A DNA stretch of 64,000 bases from Lactobacillus paragasseri. GTDB lineage: Bacteria > Bacillota > Bacilli > Lactobacillales > Lactobacillaceae. Below, piece after piece: positions 1 to 9,276 of the stretch. The notes under the pieces are model-generated. The model made no database searches. It had not been told where the DNA came from and was given only the letters and a program-made list of their open reading frames with translations. The stretch's first letter is position 1; each line of letters starts with the position of its first letter. Location: NCBI RefSeq assembly GCF_003584685.1, contig NZ_AP018549.1, forward strand, positions 558,001 to 622,000. The letters are read 5' to 3'. A program made the position numbers and the translations under genes.

Positions 1-778
1 CTGTTACAAGAGCAACATGTTCGAAAAAGTCATTTTTAATGATAGTGTCAATTACATCTTGATGCATAGACTTTAGTTGGACTTCTACAAACATTCCATT
101 GCGAACTTTTTCTTCAACTAGTTCGGCAGTTTGTTGAGTATGATCAGTTGTAATGCCAGCATAAATGACCTTTGTTAAGTCTTCTCCAGTGTAAGCTGGA
201 ACGTGACCTTCAAGTGGCATTGTAGGGTGGATGTTTCTACACGTTTTTATTATTTTCTTGATTAAAGTATTATCAGGGGAAGTCATACCTTTAAAGTTCA
301 TTACTTCACCCAAACATATGAAGCGGGGATCCTTTAATAGCTCTTTAACTTCATCGGGCCCAATTTGACCACCAGTAGTTTCCATATGTGAATTAGTTGA
401 AGGAACTGATGATGGTATTCCGAAATAGATGTCTATTGGAGAAGGCTGATTAATAAAATTTTTAAGACCTTTTATACCAGCGACGTTAGTAATTTCATGA
501 TCATCTGCAATAATTGTCGTTGTACCATATTTTCCAATTGTTTGTCCCATGATTTCTGGTGTTGTCATTGAACTATCAATATGCATATGAGCATCAACAA
601 AGCCAGGAATAAGATATTTACCTTTCAGATCTATAACTTTTTTAGCTGTAACGTTAGCTAGATTATCGCTAATCCAATAAAATTTATCATCTTTTATAGT
701 TACATCGCTGTGAATGAACTTTTTCAAGAAGACATTGAAAACTTGAGCGTTTTTAATTAATAAATCTACCTGTGTCAT
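1..778 (-). CDS. ade: Adenine deaminase, partial (C-terminal part lies outside the window)
   Basis: Reads from ATG at 778 leftwards without a stop to the window edge, giving about 259 N-terminal residues of a family usually near 560-600. The amidohydrolase metal motif PGFVDAHMHIDSSM and the later segment AGITTDHT are characteristic of adenine deaminase (adenine to hypoxanthine plus ammonia, purine salvage). A good ribosome site (AGGGAGC) lies just before the ATG. It follows the PotBCAD-like importer in the same direction, but a hairpin at 797-823 lies between them, so readthrough may be partial. The family call is strong; whether the importer supplies its substrate is only inference. Confidence 0.9.
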   Translation of the reverse strand, partial: MTQVDLLIKNAQVFNVFLKKFIHSDVTIKDDKFYWISDNLANVTAKKVIDLKGKYLIPGFVDAHMHIDSSMTTPEIMGQTIGKYGTTTIIADDHEITNVAGIKGLKNFINQPSPIDIYFGIPSSVPSTNSHMETTGGQIGPDEVKELLKDPRFICLGEVMNFKGMTSPDNTLIKKIIKTCRNIHPTMPLEGHVPAYTGEDLTKVIYAGITTDHTQQTAELVEEKVRNGMFVEVQLKSMHQDVIDTIIKNDFFEHVALVT

Positions 779-796
779 GTGTTGCTCCCTATAAAT

Positions 797-823
797 AAAA
801 GAGTTGGTAATTCCAACTCTTTT
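797..823 (-). terminator. Hairpin between the PotD-like gene and ade
   Basis: AAAAGAGTTGG and CCAACTCTTTT form an 11-bp perfect stem with a 5-nt loop. On the minus strand the stem ends in a T-rich run and sits about 10 nt before the ade ribosome site. It can act as an intrinsic terminator of the transporter operon or as an attenuator for ade. Confidence 0.6.
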
Positions 824-875
824 ATAATGTTTGCGTTAAAAACTAATTATTCATTATCTTGTTCCATTGGTTTAT

Positions 876-1892
876 TCATTTGGAAATATGGCTGTTAACA
901 TAGAAGAAATCAATGGTTTTAGCACGTTTAGCTACATCACCGTAAGTTTTATTAGCTGCCTCTTTTTTGCTTAAATTAACTTGTTGATTAACAGGAGCGT
1001 TATTAAGTGATTTAGTATTAGCAACTTTCTTTTGCACTGATTCGCTTAAACGGTAATTAATATATTGATAAGCTGCATTCGTATTTTTACTATTTTTCAA
1101 AATAGAAACATTATCATAGTTAGCATAAGTGCCAGAAGCTGGTACGAAATATTTTAAATCAGGATTAGTTGCTTGAAGCATTCCGACAGCATAGTCACCT
1201 ACAACTGCAGCACTAATTTCTCCAGTCTTAAACATATTACTTAAATCAGAACTTTGAGTATAAGTTTTTACGATGTTAGGTTTTAATTCCTTCATTGCTT
1301 TAAATGCGGCAGTACCATCATCTTTAGTAACTTGGGTACCAGCATGATCACCGGCAATATATAGCATAGCAGGGCCAAATGTAGTAGTCATATCTGGAAC
1401 GGATATTTTTTGCTTGAGCTTATCAGACCAAAGATCGTTCCAATCTTTAATGTTTACTTTTTTAGGATTATAAATAATTCCTACACTATTTACTGTATAG
1501 GGAACAGTATTGGTTTTCTTAGCTAATTGCTGTTGATCTTTAGATAGATACTTGAAATTTTTGATTTTTGAAAAGTCTAGTTTTTTAAATAATTTCTTTT
1601 TTGCTCCTGTAACAGCATTATTTTGAGCGAGTTCAATAACATCGACATTAGAGTTGGGATTATGTTCTATTTGAGTTAGTCGAGTTGAACTGTCTCCAAA
1701 TTGAGTTGAGACTTTGACGTTATATTTTTTTGAGAAGGGATTTAAAACATCTGAGCGCATTTGCTTAGTAGATAAGCCAAAGGTTGAAACTACCAATTTT
1801 TCGCTTGATTTTGATGAACAAGCAGAGGTACTAATGGCAACACCAGCAGTAATTAAGATAAGGGACCAAAGGTAAAACTTTTTGAATTTCAT
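876..1892 (-). CDS. ABC importer substrate-binding lipoprotein, PotD-like
   Basis: Extracellular solute-binding lipoprotein of the spermidine/putrescine (PotD) type. It begins with a signal peptide and lipobox STSAC, followed by a low-complexity Ser/Lys linker and a periplasmic-binding fold. I place the start at ATG 1892, preceded by AGAAAGGAA at good spacing, instead of an upstream in-frame codon. It is the last gene of a minus-strand operon of two permeases, an ATPase and this protein. The fold class is clear; the ligand is not. Polyamine is the default guess, but adenine deaminase lies just downstream, so another cationic or nucleobase ligand is possible. Confidence 0.85.
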   Translation of the reverse strand: MKFKKFYLWSLILITAGVAISTSACSSKSSEKLVVSTFGLSTKQMRSDVLNPFSKKYNVKVSTQFGDSSTRLTQIEHNPNSNVDVIELAQNNAVTGAKKKLFKKLDFSKIKNFKYLSKDQQQLAKKTNTVPYTVNSVGIIYNPKKVNIKDWNDLWSDKLKQKISVPDMTTTFGPAMLYIAGDHAGTQVTKDDGTAAFKAMKELKPNIVKTYTQSSDLSNMFKTGEISAAVVGDYAVGMLQATNPDLKYFVPASGTYANYDNVSILKNSKNTNAAYQYINYRLSESVQKKVANTKSLNNAPVNQQVNLSKKEAANKTYGDVAKRAKTIDFFYVNSHISK

Positions 1893-1920
1893 GATATTCC
1901 TTTCTGAAAACAAAATTCAA

Positions 1921-2964
1921 TTATTCTGATAGAGGATGAAGATGTTTAGCTGGGAGAGTGAGAGTTACTGTATCTCCTGAACTGCGCATCTTTGCTCTAG
2001 CTTCTTCAACTTGAAAAATTCCTAAATCACTTGTAATTGTGTATTTAAAACTTTGTCCTAGATATTCACGAGATGTAATAGTTCCTAAGAAAGAGTTTTC
2101 TGAATGATTATCTTGATCAAGAAGAATATTTTCTGGTCGAATGGTTAAAATTTTGGCATTGCTGTTTGATTCTTTTGTGGTTAGCAAAGTGTTTTTAACT
2201 AGAATATGATGGTCGTCGTTTCTTTCATTAGAATTTATAGAAATGAAGTTATCGTAACCTATAAAACGAGCTACATATTCTGTACGAGGGTGATGAAAAA
2301 TATTTTGCGGAGTATCGTATTGCTCGATGTGACCATCTTTCATAATTAAAACTTTGTCAGAAATTGCGAAACATTCTTGCTGATCATGTGTAACGAAAAG
2401 AACAGTCATTTTTAACTTTTGCTGTAAATTACGAATTTCTTCTCTCATTTTTAAACGTAATTTTGCATCTAAGTTGCTTAGAGGTTCATCCATCAATAAT
2501 AATTGTGGATTTGTAACTAAAGCACGTGCTAAAGAAACTCTTTGTTGCTGCCCTCCTGAAAGTTGAGCAGGGTATTTTTCCTTTAATTGATAGAGTCCTG
2601 TTGTGTTAAGGATTGAAGTAACTTTATCTTTTATTTCATCTTTAGAGACTTTATGCATTTTTAAACCAAAAGCAACATTATCAAAGACATTTAGATGAGG
2701 AAACAGAGCGTAGCTTTGAAAAACCATCCCAAAGTTTCGTTTATAGACTGGAATATTTGTAATTTGTTTACCATTGAGTAAAATTTGTCCCTTACTTTCT
2801 GGAATTAAGCCAGCAATAATTCGTAATGTTGTAGTTTTACCACATCCAGATGGTCCTAATATTGAAACTAAATCACCGTCTTTTATATTGAAAGAAATAT
2901 TTTTTAAAATGTTGTTTTTTCCATCGTATGACTTAACTAAATTTTTAATTTCTAAATTTGCCAA
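1921..2964 (-). CDS. ABC importer ATPase, PotA-like
   Basis: Nucleotide-binding subunit of the PotBCAD-type importer. Walker A GPSGCGKTT, signature LSGGQQQR, Walker B LLLMDEP and H-loop FVTHDQQE are all intact, followed by a C-terminal TOBE-like domain typical of PotA/MalK-type ATPases. The start is chosen as TTG at 2964 (reading M-A-N-L-E-I), because AGAGG lies seven bases upstream and this avoids a long overlap with the preceding permease gene. The protein would be 347 residues. Confidence 0.88.
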   Translation of the reverse strand: MANLEIKNLVKSYDGKNNILKNISFNIKDGDLVSILGPSGCGKTTTLRIIAGLIPESKGQILLNGKQITNIPVYKRNFGMVFQSYALFPHLNVFDNVAFGLKMHKVSKDEIKDKVTSILNTTGLYQLKEKYPAQLSGGQQQRVSLARALVTNPQLLLMDEPLSNLDAKLRLKMREEIRNLQQKLKMTVLFVTHDQQECFAISDKVLIMKDGHIEQYDTPQNIFHHPRTEYVARFIGYDNFISINSNERNDDHHILVKNTLLTTKESNSNAKILTIRPENILLDQDNHSENSFLGTITSREYLGQSFKYTITSDLGIFQVEEARAKMRSSGDTVTLTLPAKHLHPLSE

Positions 2965-2974
2965 AATAATACCT

Positions 2975-3763
2975 CTATTTAGTAAGACTATTAATCCCAA
3001 TTGCTTTTTCGACTAAGACCATCATTAAAGCTGTAAAGATCATTAAAAGAACGGAGATAGCTGAAACTGTTGGATCATAATTGTTTTGCAGATAATTTAA
3101 AATTGCTGGCGGAAGCATTGTTAGAGAAGGACCATTCATAAACAATGAAATTGGAATGTTGTTGAATGAGTTAATAAAACACAGCATAAAAGCCGCAATA
3201 ATACTGGATTTAATATTAGGTAAAACTATTAAGAAAAATCCTTTTCTTGGTGAGCATCCATATATCCAGCCCGCTTCTTCTATGTGTTTATCCATTAATA
3301 GCATGCTAGCTGTAACTAGGCGAATTACGTAAGGTAAACATAGTAAGAAATGGCCTATAACTAGACCTATAAAGACTGGGATTCTTAGAGTAACAACTAC
3401 GGCTTGATATAGGGCAAAACCAATAACAATTTCTGGGATTAATGTAGGGCTGAGGAAAAATGATTGAAACCAAGCGGCATGTTGAATATGAAATCGAGTT
3501 AGTGCATAAACAGCTGGAATACCAATTAACAAAGCTAAGCTACTAGCTAAAAGAGCTACTATTAAACTTGATTCAAAACCAGAAATAAAGTCAGGTTGCT
3601 GAAAAATATTCGCATACCAATTAAAAGTGAAACCTTTTATAGGTAAAGAAATTGAACTCTCAGTATTAAATGACGTAATAATAACTAGAATTAAAGGAAT
3701 CAGTAATAACGCTAATATGATAAGTGAAATAGCAGTTAAAACTTTATTTTTTCGATCAAGCAC
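2975..3763 (-). CDS. ABC importer permease, PotC-like
   Basis: Inner-membrane permease of about 262 residues with six predicted helices and the EAA-loop region (EEAGWIYGCSPRKGF...LPNI) characteristic of binding-protein-dependent permeases. It starts with GTG at 3763, preceded by AGGAG, and overlaps the end of the PotB-like gene by 8 bases, suggesting translational coupling. It should pair with the upstream permease to form the transmembrane channel. Confidence 0.85.
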   Translation of the reverse strand: MLDRKNKVLTAISLIILALLLIPLILVIITSFNTESSISLPIKGFTFNWYANIFQQPDFISGFESSLIVALLASSLALLIGIPAVYALTRFHIQHAAWFQSFFLSPTLIPEIVIGFALYQAVVVTLRIPVFIGLVIGHFLLCLPYVIRLVTASMLLMDKHIEEAGWIYGCSPRKGFFLIVLPNIKSSIIAAFMLCFINSFNNIPISLFMNGPSLTMLPPAILNYLQNNYDPTVSAISVLLMIFTALMMVLVEKAIGINSLTK

Positions 3764-4586
3764 GGCTAGGTCTCCTATCTAAAAAGTAATTTATTTTTTT
3801 CATAATCCACATAGATAGTGCAGAAATAATAATTAAAATTAGAGCAATTACGCTAGCTTTTTGCCAATTACCTAAAGTCATTGCTTGTTGGTAAATTAAC
3901 GTAGACATAACCAAATGACGATTTCCTCCCAAAATTTGAGGAGTAGTATAAGCTGTCATTGTTCCTGCAAAAACCAAAATGCAGCCTGTGAAGATTCCTG
4001 TCGTTAACTGAGGGATTATTATTTTAAACAAAGTTTGTAATGGAGTAGAGCCAAGTACAGCAGCAGCTTCTTCCACTTCTAGATTGAGTTCAGAAATATT
4101 ACTAGTTAATGTGATGATCATAATTGGTAAAAATAGATAAATGGATCCGATTATGATTGCTAGATTGGTATAAAGCAGTGACAAGGGATGATTAATTAAA
4201 TGCAAATTTAATAAAAATTTGTTTACTATGCCATCTCGTCCTAGGATGATAATCCAAGCAAAGTTTCTGACAACTGCGTTAGTTAACATTGGAAATAAGA
4301 TTAGGATCATTAAAATTTGTTTAATGGATTTTTTCTGACGAGCAATCCATAGAGAAATGGGTAACCCTAAAATTAAGACAAGGATAACTGTTACGATAGC
4401 TATAAAAAATGTTCTTCCAATTATTTGCCAATTATAAGTATTCCTTAGGAATGTAGAATATAGTCCCCAGAAACCATATCTAGTTTGAAATGTAGGAATA
4501 ATGATTTGAATGATGGGAAAAAGTGCGAATAATAAAACTCCCATAAAAGCTGGAAGAAGTAACCAAATGACTGATTTTCGATTCAT
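3756..4586 (-). CDS. ABC importer permease, PotB-like
   Basis: First gene of the importer operon, 276 residues, with about six transmembrane helices and an EAA-type cytoplasmic loop (EEAAAVLGSTPLQTLFKIIIP). The ATG at 4586 has a strong GGAGGT ribosome site. Gene order is permease-permease-ATPase-binding protein, whereas the common Pot operon has the ATPase first. That makes a paralogous system with possibly different specificity worth considering. Confidence 0.85.
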   Translation of the reverse strand: MNRKSVIWLLLPAFMGVLLFALFPIIQIIIPTFQTRYGFWGLYSTFLRNTYNWQIIGRTFFIAIVTVILVLILGLPISLWIARQKKSIKQILMILILFPMLTNAVVRNFAWIIILGRDGIVNKFLLNLHLINHPLSLLYTNLAIIIGSIYLFLPIMIITLTSNISELNLEVEEAAAVLGSTPLQTLFKIIIPQLTTGIFTGCILVFAGTMTAYTTPQILGGNRHLVMSTLIYQQAMTLGNWQKASVIALILIIISALSMWIMKKINYFLDRRPSRA

Positions 4587-4908
4587 TTTTAACCTCCGAT
4601 TTGTCTATTAGCTTAAATGATTGTAAGTCTAAAGTCAATGATAAATACGAATATTATTAAACATATGCTTGTCTAAAGATTGCATTTATGCATAAATAAA
4701 GCTGATAAAATTTTTTAATAATGAATCAAATAAATAAAAACACGAACATTAAAAAGGAATAATGTTTTTGTAAGATATAGCATTACTATAAATAATTGGA
4801 TATAAAAAAACTGATATACCGGCGTTGTGATTATAACGTCTGCATATCAGTGCTGATTTTTTATTTTAGATTTTAATTTTGAAAATTATACATAAAAATA
4901 TAAACGCA
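4587..4908. other. Intergenic region upstream of the importer operon
   Basis: About 320 bases between the PotB-like gene and the Rpn-like gene, both on the minus strand. It holds the terminator of the Rpn-like gene (4803-4850) and must contain the importer promoter. TTGACT on the minus strand near 4640 is a possible -35, but I see no convincing -10. No coding potential seen. Confidence 0.5.
4803..4850 (-). terminator. Intrinsic terminator of the Rpn-like gene
   Basis: Arms at 4811-4826 and 4835-4850 pair over 16 positions with two mismatches and an 8-nt loop. On the minus strand the stem is followed by TTTTTTTA. The stem is long and also has a T-run on the plus side. Confidence 0.75.
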
Positions 4909-5829
4909 TTAGTTTTTATGCGAATCATACAAAGCAATAATTTTCTCTAATTCTTTATTAGAAATCAGTTTCAAATTTCTAACAAATTCTGTAGCTTGTG
5001 TCAAAGTACTACCATTATTCAGTTGGTTTTCGAGAATAATTTTGGCAGAATCGACTTTTCCTTGTTCTAGTCCTCGAGCTACTCCTTGTTTAAGGCCTTC
5101 CTGTTTTCCTTTTGCTATACCGCGTTGCATTCCTTGCTCATATCCTGCTTTCCCAGCAGCTTGTTCTCGTTCTAACATTCTTGTCTCGTAAAGCATAATC
5201 TTCTCCCTCGTTTCCGGATCTTCGTTAATTTCTTTAATTCTTCTTTGCGCGTAATCGAAATGTTTATTTAATTTAACTGGCTCATTATTCATCAGTTTAG
5301 CTAGAGCTTTTAATTCTTCGCTTTGACCTTCAGCTGAAACTTGTGAATTAATGATAATCTTTGTCACGCCATCTTGCAATTGCTTTGATCTATCTTGATC
5401 AGAATAAGTATGGTACGACTCATAAAATTTATCATCTTTCTTGGGTTTGAAATTACAGAGAAAAATAATGAAGGCGTCTTTCAAATTTCGATAGGTCTTG
5501 CCTTTATTTAAAGTATAGCGTAGATCAAGTCTTGAAAGATAGTAGCGCATGCGTCTACCAATATCATCCTGATCCGTTGTTTGCATTTCTATATTAAACA
5601 CGCGTCCTTCATGGTCTGTGACTAAAACATCAAGTCTAACTTCTTTAGCCTTATTCTTGCGCTCAGAATTATTAATCTCAACTTGCTTATCTAACCAGTC
5701 TATATTCTTAATTTTCAAATCTGGAATAATAATTTCAAGCAAATACTTGCAGAAGTCCTTGTTTTCCATCACCATCCCAAAGACCTTATCTTCTGTGAAC
5801 CCAAACCATGGTTCAATCTTTTTAACCAT
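4909..5829 (-). CDS. Rpn-family / PD-(D/E)XK nuclease-like protein
   Basis: About 306 residues from ATG 5829, chosen because AGAGAGGA precedes it; an upstream extension of about 39 codons has no such site. The N-terminal half shows the Rpn/PDDEXK_2 pattern: an acidic residue in VRLDVLV followed by the FNIEMQ motif and RMRYYLSRLD. The C-terminus is the charged, glycine-punctuated stretch (KGKQEGLKQGVARGLEQGK) common in this family. Such proteins are often annotated as transposase-related; E. coli Rpn proteins are nucleases that promote recombination. A second, wrecked family member lies at 30793-31202. Confidence 0.8.
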   Translation of the reverse strand: MVKKIEPWFGFTEDKVFGMVMENKDFCKYLLEIIIPDLKIKNIDWLDKQVEINNSERKNKAKEVRLDVLVTDHEGRVFNIEMQTTDQDDIGRRMRYYLSRLDLRYTLNKGKTYRNLKDAFIIFLCNFKPKKDDKFYESYHTYSDQDRSKQLQDGVTKIIINSQVSAEGQSEELKALAKLMNNEPVKLNKHFDYAQRRIKEINEDPETREKIMLYETRMLEREQAAGKAGYEQGMQRGIAKGKQEGLKQGVARGLEQGKVDSAKIILENQLNNGSTLTQATEFVRNLKLISNKELEKIIALYDSHKN

Positions 5830-6013
5830 ATGAGCAGTCCTCTCTAAAGATATTTGAGGAAGTAATCCCATATGTTTATTACGCAAAGTAGTAAGATTTT
5901 TTATAATTAATTTAAAATTTATTCTAGCTAAAAAAGCATATCCCAATATAAAATCAGAATATACTTTTTCACTCTAATTAATAATGTACTTTAACAAATA
6001 ATTATTAGGGCCT

Positions 6014-7663
6014 TTAATCTTCTTCAGCCTTAAAACCATTGGCTAGGTCAGGTTTTCTTCTACCAATTAGCCAAACAATCAGTAGACTAAATATACTTTC
6101 AACAGCAATGTAGATTCCACGTCCAGATAAGTGCTTTAATCCTCCTAGGTAAATTCCGAAGATAATTGAACACATAATGATTGCAATCATTGAAATCCAT
6201 TGAACCTTATCAAAAGCAATACCGTATTCAACTTCTCGGTGTCTGATTCCAGGCAGAATTGCACCTAAACCAATTAAGACGATTACAGCAACAATATTAA
6301 TAATTAATTCATACCACCAAATACTGCTTCCTTCTGGTACATCTTGTGGCGTAATTCCCATAATCGTGGCTATAGCAGTAACAAGAAGGAGAATTAATCC
6401 AACAGCATAGGCAATTTTGTCGTTTTTAATAAAGACATATTTTGAAGGGAATTTTTTCGAATCTTTTCTAACCCGCATAAATGAGTAGAAGATCCAGCAG
6501 GTAACACCTGGTGAAACGATTGCGTTTAAGTTAAGCAACCAGTTAAAAATATCGTTCATGTCAGGCAAAAAGATACCTAAGATCATAATGAATGATGACA
6601 AAGCTACAGTTAATATATATCCATTAATTGGTAAGCCATTTTTATCCTTTTTTCTAAGGAACTTAGGCATATAGCGACTACCAGTATCGGAAATTAACAT
6701 TCTAGTCATTGCATCAAGTAAAACTGCTAGCAACGCACAGTTAAAGAAGAAAGATGTCCAAGCCCAGAGATAAAGAAGAAAATTGCCCCAACCATATTGG
6801 TGACCAATCATCTTAAAGGCATAGTAAGCACCGTTCATTTTTAAGTCGTTTGGCATATGATTAGCGTTAAAGTAGATTCCTAGAGCAAATGAGCCTAAAA
6901 TTGTTAAAAATGCAGTCATTGCTGCTAAGGCAATCATTGCCTTAGGGAAGTCATATTGTGGCTTTTTCATTTTGGTTACATAAGGAGCCACTAGTTCAGC
7001 ACCGTTCATTGCATAGATTAACATGGCAATCGTTGAGAAATAGTGCCAGTCAAATTTAGGAAAAATATCTTTCCAAGTAAAATTGGTTGTCGCCATATGA
7101 CCGCCTGATTTTGCCAAGCCTACAAAGGCAAGAACAACAAAAAGAATGGTCATAATTACCATTAACCCACCACCAATTGTTGACAAGAATTCCATTGAAT
7201 TTGAAAAATGGTGTTCAATAATAATGAATACAATAAAAGTTACAAAAGTTAATAGGGCAAATAAAGAATTGGGGATTTGATCTTGAAATTTTTCTGATCC
7301 AGTAAGGGCCCAACCTAAGTCAACGATAACTTCATTAGCTGAATCAACAGCATAAGGAATTGAAGCAGCCCAATAAGTCCAAGCAGTGAAATATCCTAAG
7401 AATTCACCATCAGTTCCGCGTACCCAGGAGGAAAGCCCTCCACCCTCTGTACTAAAGGCAGAGCCTAATTGGCCAACCATTAAAGAGTAAGGAATGACAT
7501 AGAATAAAACCATTACAATCCATGAGAATATGACAGCCATTCCTTGGTTTTGAAAATTGAACATGATATCGTCTAAACCAATAACAGTACAGAGCGCCAT
7601 CAAAAATAAAGTCTGCCAAGAAATAAATTTCTTATCTGGGTTTAATGCATTTAATTCATCCAC
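6014..7663 (-). CDS. Amino acid permease, APC superfamily
   Basis: Integral membrane protein of 549 residues with about 12-14 hydrophobic helices. The N-terminal helix region (TVIGLDDIMFNFQNQG) and the stretch GGGLSSWVRG resemble the glutamate/GABA antiporter and YjeM-like branch of the APC superfamily. Start is GTG 7663 with a distant GAGAG ribosome site; no ATG fits. It stands alone on the minus strand, with an inverted repeat in its leader (7684-7714). Substrate not determinable from sequence. Confidence 0.8.
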   Translation of the reverse strand: MDELNALNPDKKFISWQTLFLMALCTVIGLDDIMFNFQNQGMAVIFSWIVMVLFYVIPYSLMVGQLGSAFSTEGGGLSSWVRGTDGEFLGYFTAWTYWAASIPYAVDSANEVIVDLGWALTGSEKFQDQIPNSLFALLTFVTFIVFIIIEHHFSNSMEFLSTIGGGLMVIMTILFVVLAFVGLAKSGGHMATTNFTWKDIFPKFDWHYFSTIAMLIYAMNGAELVAPYVTKMKKPQYDFPKAMIALAAMTAFLTILGSFALGIYFNANHMPNDLKMNGAYYAFKMIGHQYGWGNFLLYLWAWTSFFFNCALLAVLLDAMTRMLISDTGSRYMPKFLRKKDKNGLPINGYILTVALSSFIMILGIFLPDMNDIFNWLLNLNAIVSPGVTCWIFYSFMRVRKDSKKFPSKYVFIKNDKIAYAVGLILLLVTAIATIMGITPQDVPEGSSIWWYELIINIVAVIVLIGLGAILPGIRHREVEYGIAFDKVQWISMIAIIMCSIIFGIYLGGLKHLSGRGIYIAVESIFSLLIVWLIGRRKPDLANGFKAEED

Positions 7664-7683
7664 GTTTAAATTTTCTCTCTTTT

Positions 7684-7714
7684 CTAGTAATAATTATTTA
7701 TGCGTTATTACTAG
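7684..7714. promoter_or_regulatory. Inverted repeat in the leader of the APC permease
   Basis: CTAGTAATAA and TTATTACTAG form perfect 10-bp arms separated by 11 bases, about 20 bases upstream of the GTG start on the minus strand. It could be a repressor site or an mRNA hairpin that limits ribosome access. No regulator is identified. Confidence 0.45.
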
Positions 7715-7812
7715 GATTAACTCGGTGACTTATTTTTAAATTTAATATTCATAAATCTAAAATCGATCCTTATATATTTTTTCTTTATCTAGTATAGATT
7801 AAAATTGTCGTT

Positions 7813-7852
7813 AAAAATAGCACCTCTCAAATTTATGAGGGATGCTATTTTT
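7813..7852 (-). terminator. Intrinsic terminator of the MarR/MFS operon
   Basis: AAAAATAGCA at 7813-7822 pairs with TGCTATTTTT at 7843-7852, extended by an inner CTCTC/GAGGG helix with one mismatch. It follows the MFS stop codon at 7854 directly and has T-runs on both strands. Confidence 0.8.
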
Positions 7853-7853
7853 G

Positions 7854-9065
7854 TTATTTGGCAAGATTTCTAACAACATTAAGATTAAACAAAATTAAAT
7901 TTAAGACTACGATTGCTGCAGTGACAATAAATACCATGCTGTAGCTGGAAATTCCAGCGATAAAGGAACCAAGAAGAGGACCGACAATATTTCCAATATA
8001 CATTGAACTTTGATTCCATGAGAAAATTCGACCGGTTACTGCTGCCGGGGAATTTTTAGTAAGCAAGGTTTGTACTTGAGGAAAAAGACAAGCATCAGTA
8101 AAACCAACAAAAAATCGTAGAATACCTAATTGAATTGTATTATGAACAAAAGCAGTTAAAAAGAAGAGAATTGTCGCTCCGATAAAACCACCAATAATAA
8201 TCTTGTGTGTACCAATTCTGTCGCCTAAAGCACCAAAGCGAGAAGCAGCTAAGAAAGTTGCAATTCCGGGAAGCGCCGCGATAATTCCGGAAACAAAAAC
8301 GACATTGCCATTTCCATTCATTAATTGTTTAACGTAGAGTGAGACGATTGGATTAATTGAATTATTGGCAGCCTGGATAATTAAGGTTGTTAAGAGTAAA
8401 CCAAAGATTAACGCAGGCGAGCGAAGAGTCGCAATAACGCCACTTGCTTTATCAAGTTTCTTTTCAGTAATAGGTTTAAATCCTTCTTCATGAACAAAGA
8501 ATAATGAAAGAAGGAAAGAGATTAATAATAAACCGCCCGTAATAAAGAAAGTAACACGGTAACTAAATGCAGAAGCAAGTGCCCCTCCTAAAAATGGTCC
8601 CAGCAAGTTGCCGGCAGTAAAAGATGAAGCCATGGTTCCTAAAGCTTGACCAGATTTTTCCTTTGGCGTTTCTGTAGCAATTAGAGCATTTGAATTTGAT
8701 ACAAAACCCGCAAAAACTCCTTGTAGCATTCTTAGGAAAAATAGTTGCCAGACGTTAGTAACTAGTCCCATGCTTCCAAGAACAATTGCCATTCCTAGAG
8801 AAGCTCGCAAGATCATTAGTTTTCTACCTTTTTTGTCAGCTAATTTTCCCCACCAAGGCGAGATAATAGCGGAAACAAAGTATACTCCTGAAAAAATGAA
8901 GCCAGACCAGAAGTTTAATTGCTGGTGAGTAAAATGACCAAGAGTATCAATATACAGAGGCAAAAAAGGCATGATTTCTGAAAAAGCGATTCCCGCAATA
9001 AAAACGGCAATTGAAAGGACATAAAGGTTCTTTTTCCAAATAGGTTTATCAGATTTTTTTGTCAT
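7854..9065 (-). CDS. Multidrug efflux MFS transporter (DHA1, PmrA/MdtG-like)
   Basis: Proton-driven drug exporter of 403 residues with 12 predicted helices. The motif A loop GKLADKKGRK after helix 2 and the antiporter-type motif C region GNLLGPFLGG in helix 5 place it in the 12-helix drug:H+ antiporter group. ATG 9065 has a GGAGG site. It is the third gene of an operon with a MarR repressor and a small protein, the usual arrangement for a drug-inducible pump autoregulated by MarR. Confidence 0.85.
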   Translation of the reverse strand: MTKKSDKPIWKKNLYVLSIAVFIAGIAFSEIMPFLPLYIDTLGHFTHQQLNFWSGFIFSGVYFVSAIISPWWGKLADKKGRKLMILRASLGMAIVLGSMGLVTNVWQLFFLRMLQGVFAGFVSNSNALIATETPKEKSGQALGTMASSFTAGNLLGPFLGGALASAFSYRVTFFITGGLLLISFLLSLFFVHEEGFKPITEKKLDKASGVIATLRSPALIFGLLLTTLIIQAANNSINPIVSLYVKQLMNGNGNVVFVSGIIAALPGIATFLAASRFGALGDRIGTHKIIIGGFIGATILFFLTAFVHNTIQLGILRFFVGFTDACLFPQVQTLLTKNSPAAVTGRIFSWNQSSMYIGNIVGPLLGSFIAGISSYSMVFIVTAAIVVLNLILFNLNVVRNLAK

Positions 9066-9066
9066 C

Positions 9067-9276
9067 CTATTCCTCCAACTTTTTAAAGTTTACGGTCTTA
9101 TTTTTCAAGGAGATCTTTCCTACTTCAAATCCATAATCTTTGAGTTCTTTTTTATAAGTTAGAAAAGAATGGTCGATTGGCAGACCAGCAATTTCTTGAA
9201 TTTGATCAAAGGATAACTGGAAATCACTATTTTTATTGTTTTTAATATATTCCCATAAGGGATTAAACTTACTCAT
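9067..9276 (-). CDS. Small protein, DUF7662-like
   Basis: About 69 residues between MarR and the efflux pump. The opening FNPLWEYIKNN and the LSFDQIQEIAGLPI stretch recall a small domain (DUF7662-type) found near regulators, from memory only. Two adjacent ATGs exist (9279 and 9276); the second has better spacing to AAGAAGG. It overlaps the MarR stop and ends just before the MFS start, so all three genes are likely translationally coupled. Function unknown. Confidence 0.7.
   Translation of the reverse strand: MSKFNPLWEYIKNNKNSDFQLSFDQIQEIAGLPIDHSFLTYKKELKDYGFEVGKISLKNKTVNFKKLEE

Noticed and set aside
2774-3016. Plus-strand open frame across the PotA-like gene
   Set aside because: Shadow of a well-supported minus-strand ATPase gene; no ribosome site or homology.
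4909-5829. Active insertion sequence
   Set aside because: No flanking inverted repeats or target duplication seen; Rpn-like proteins are often labelled transposase but occur singly without IS ends.
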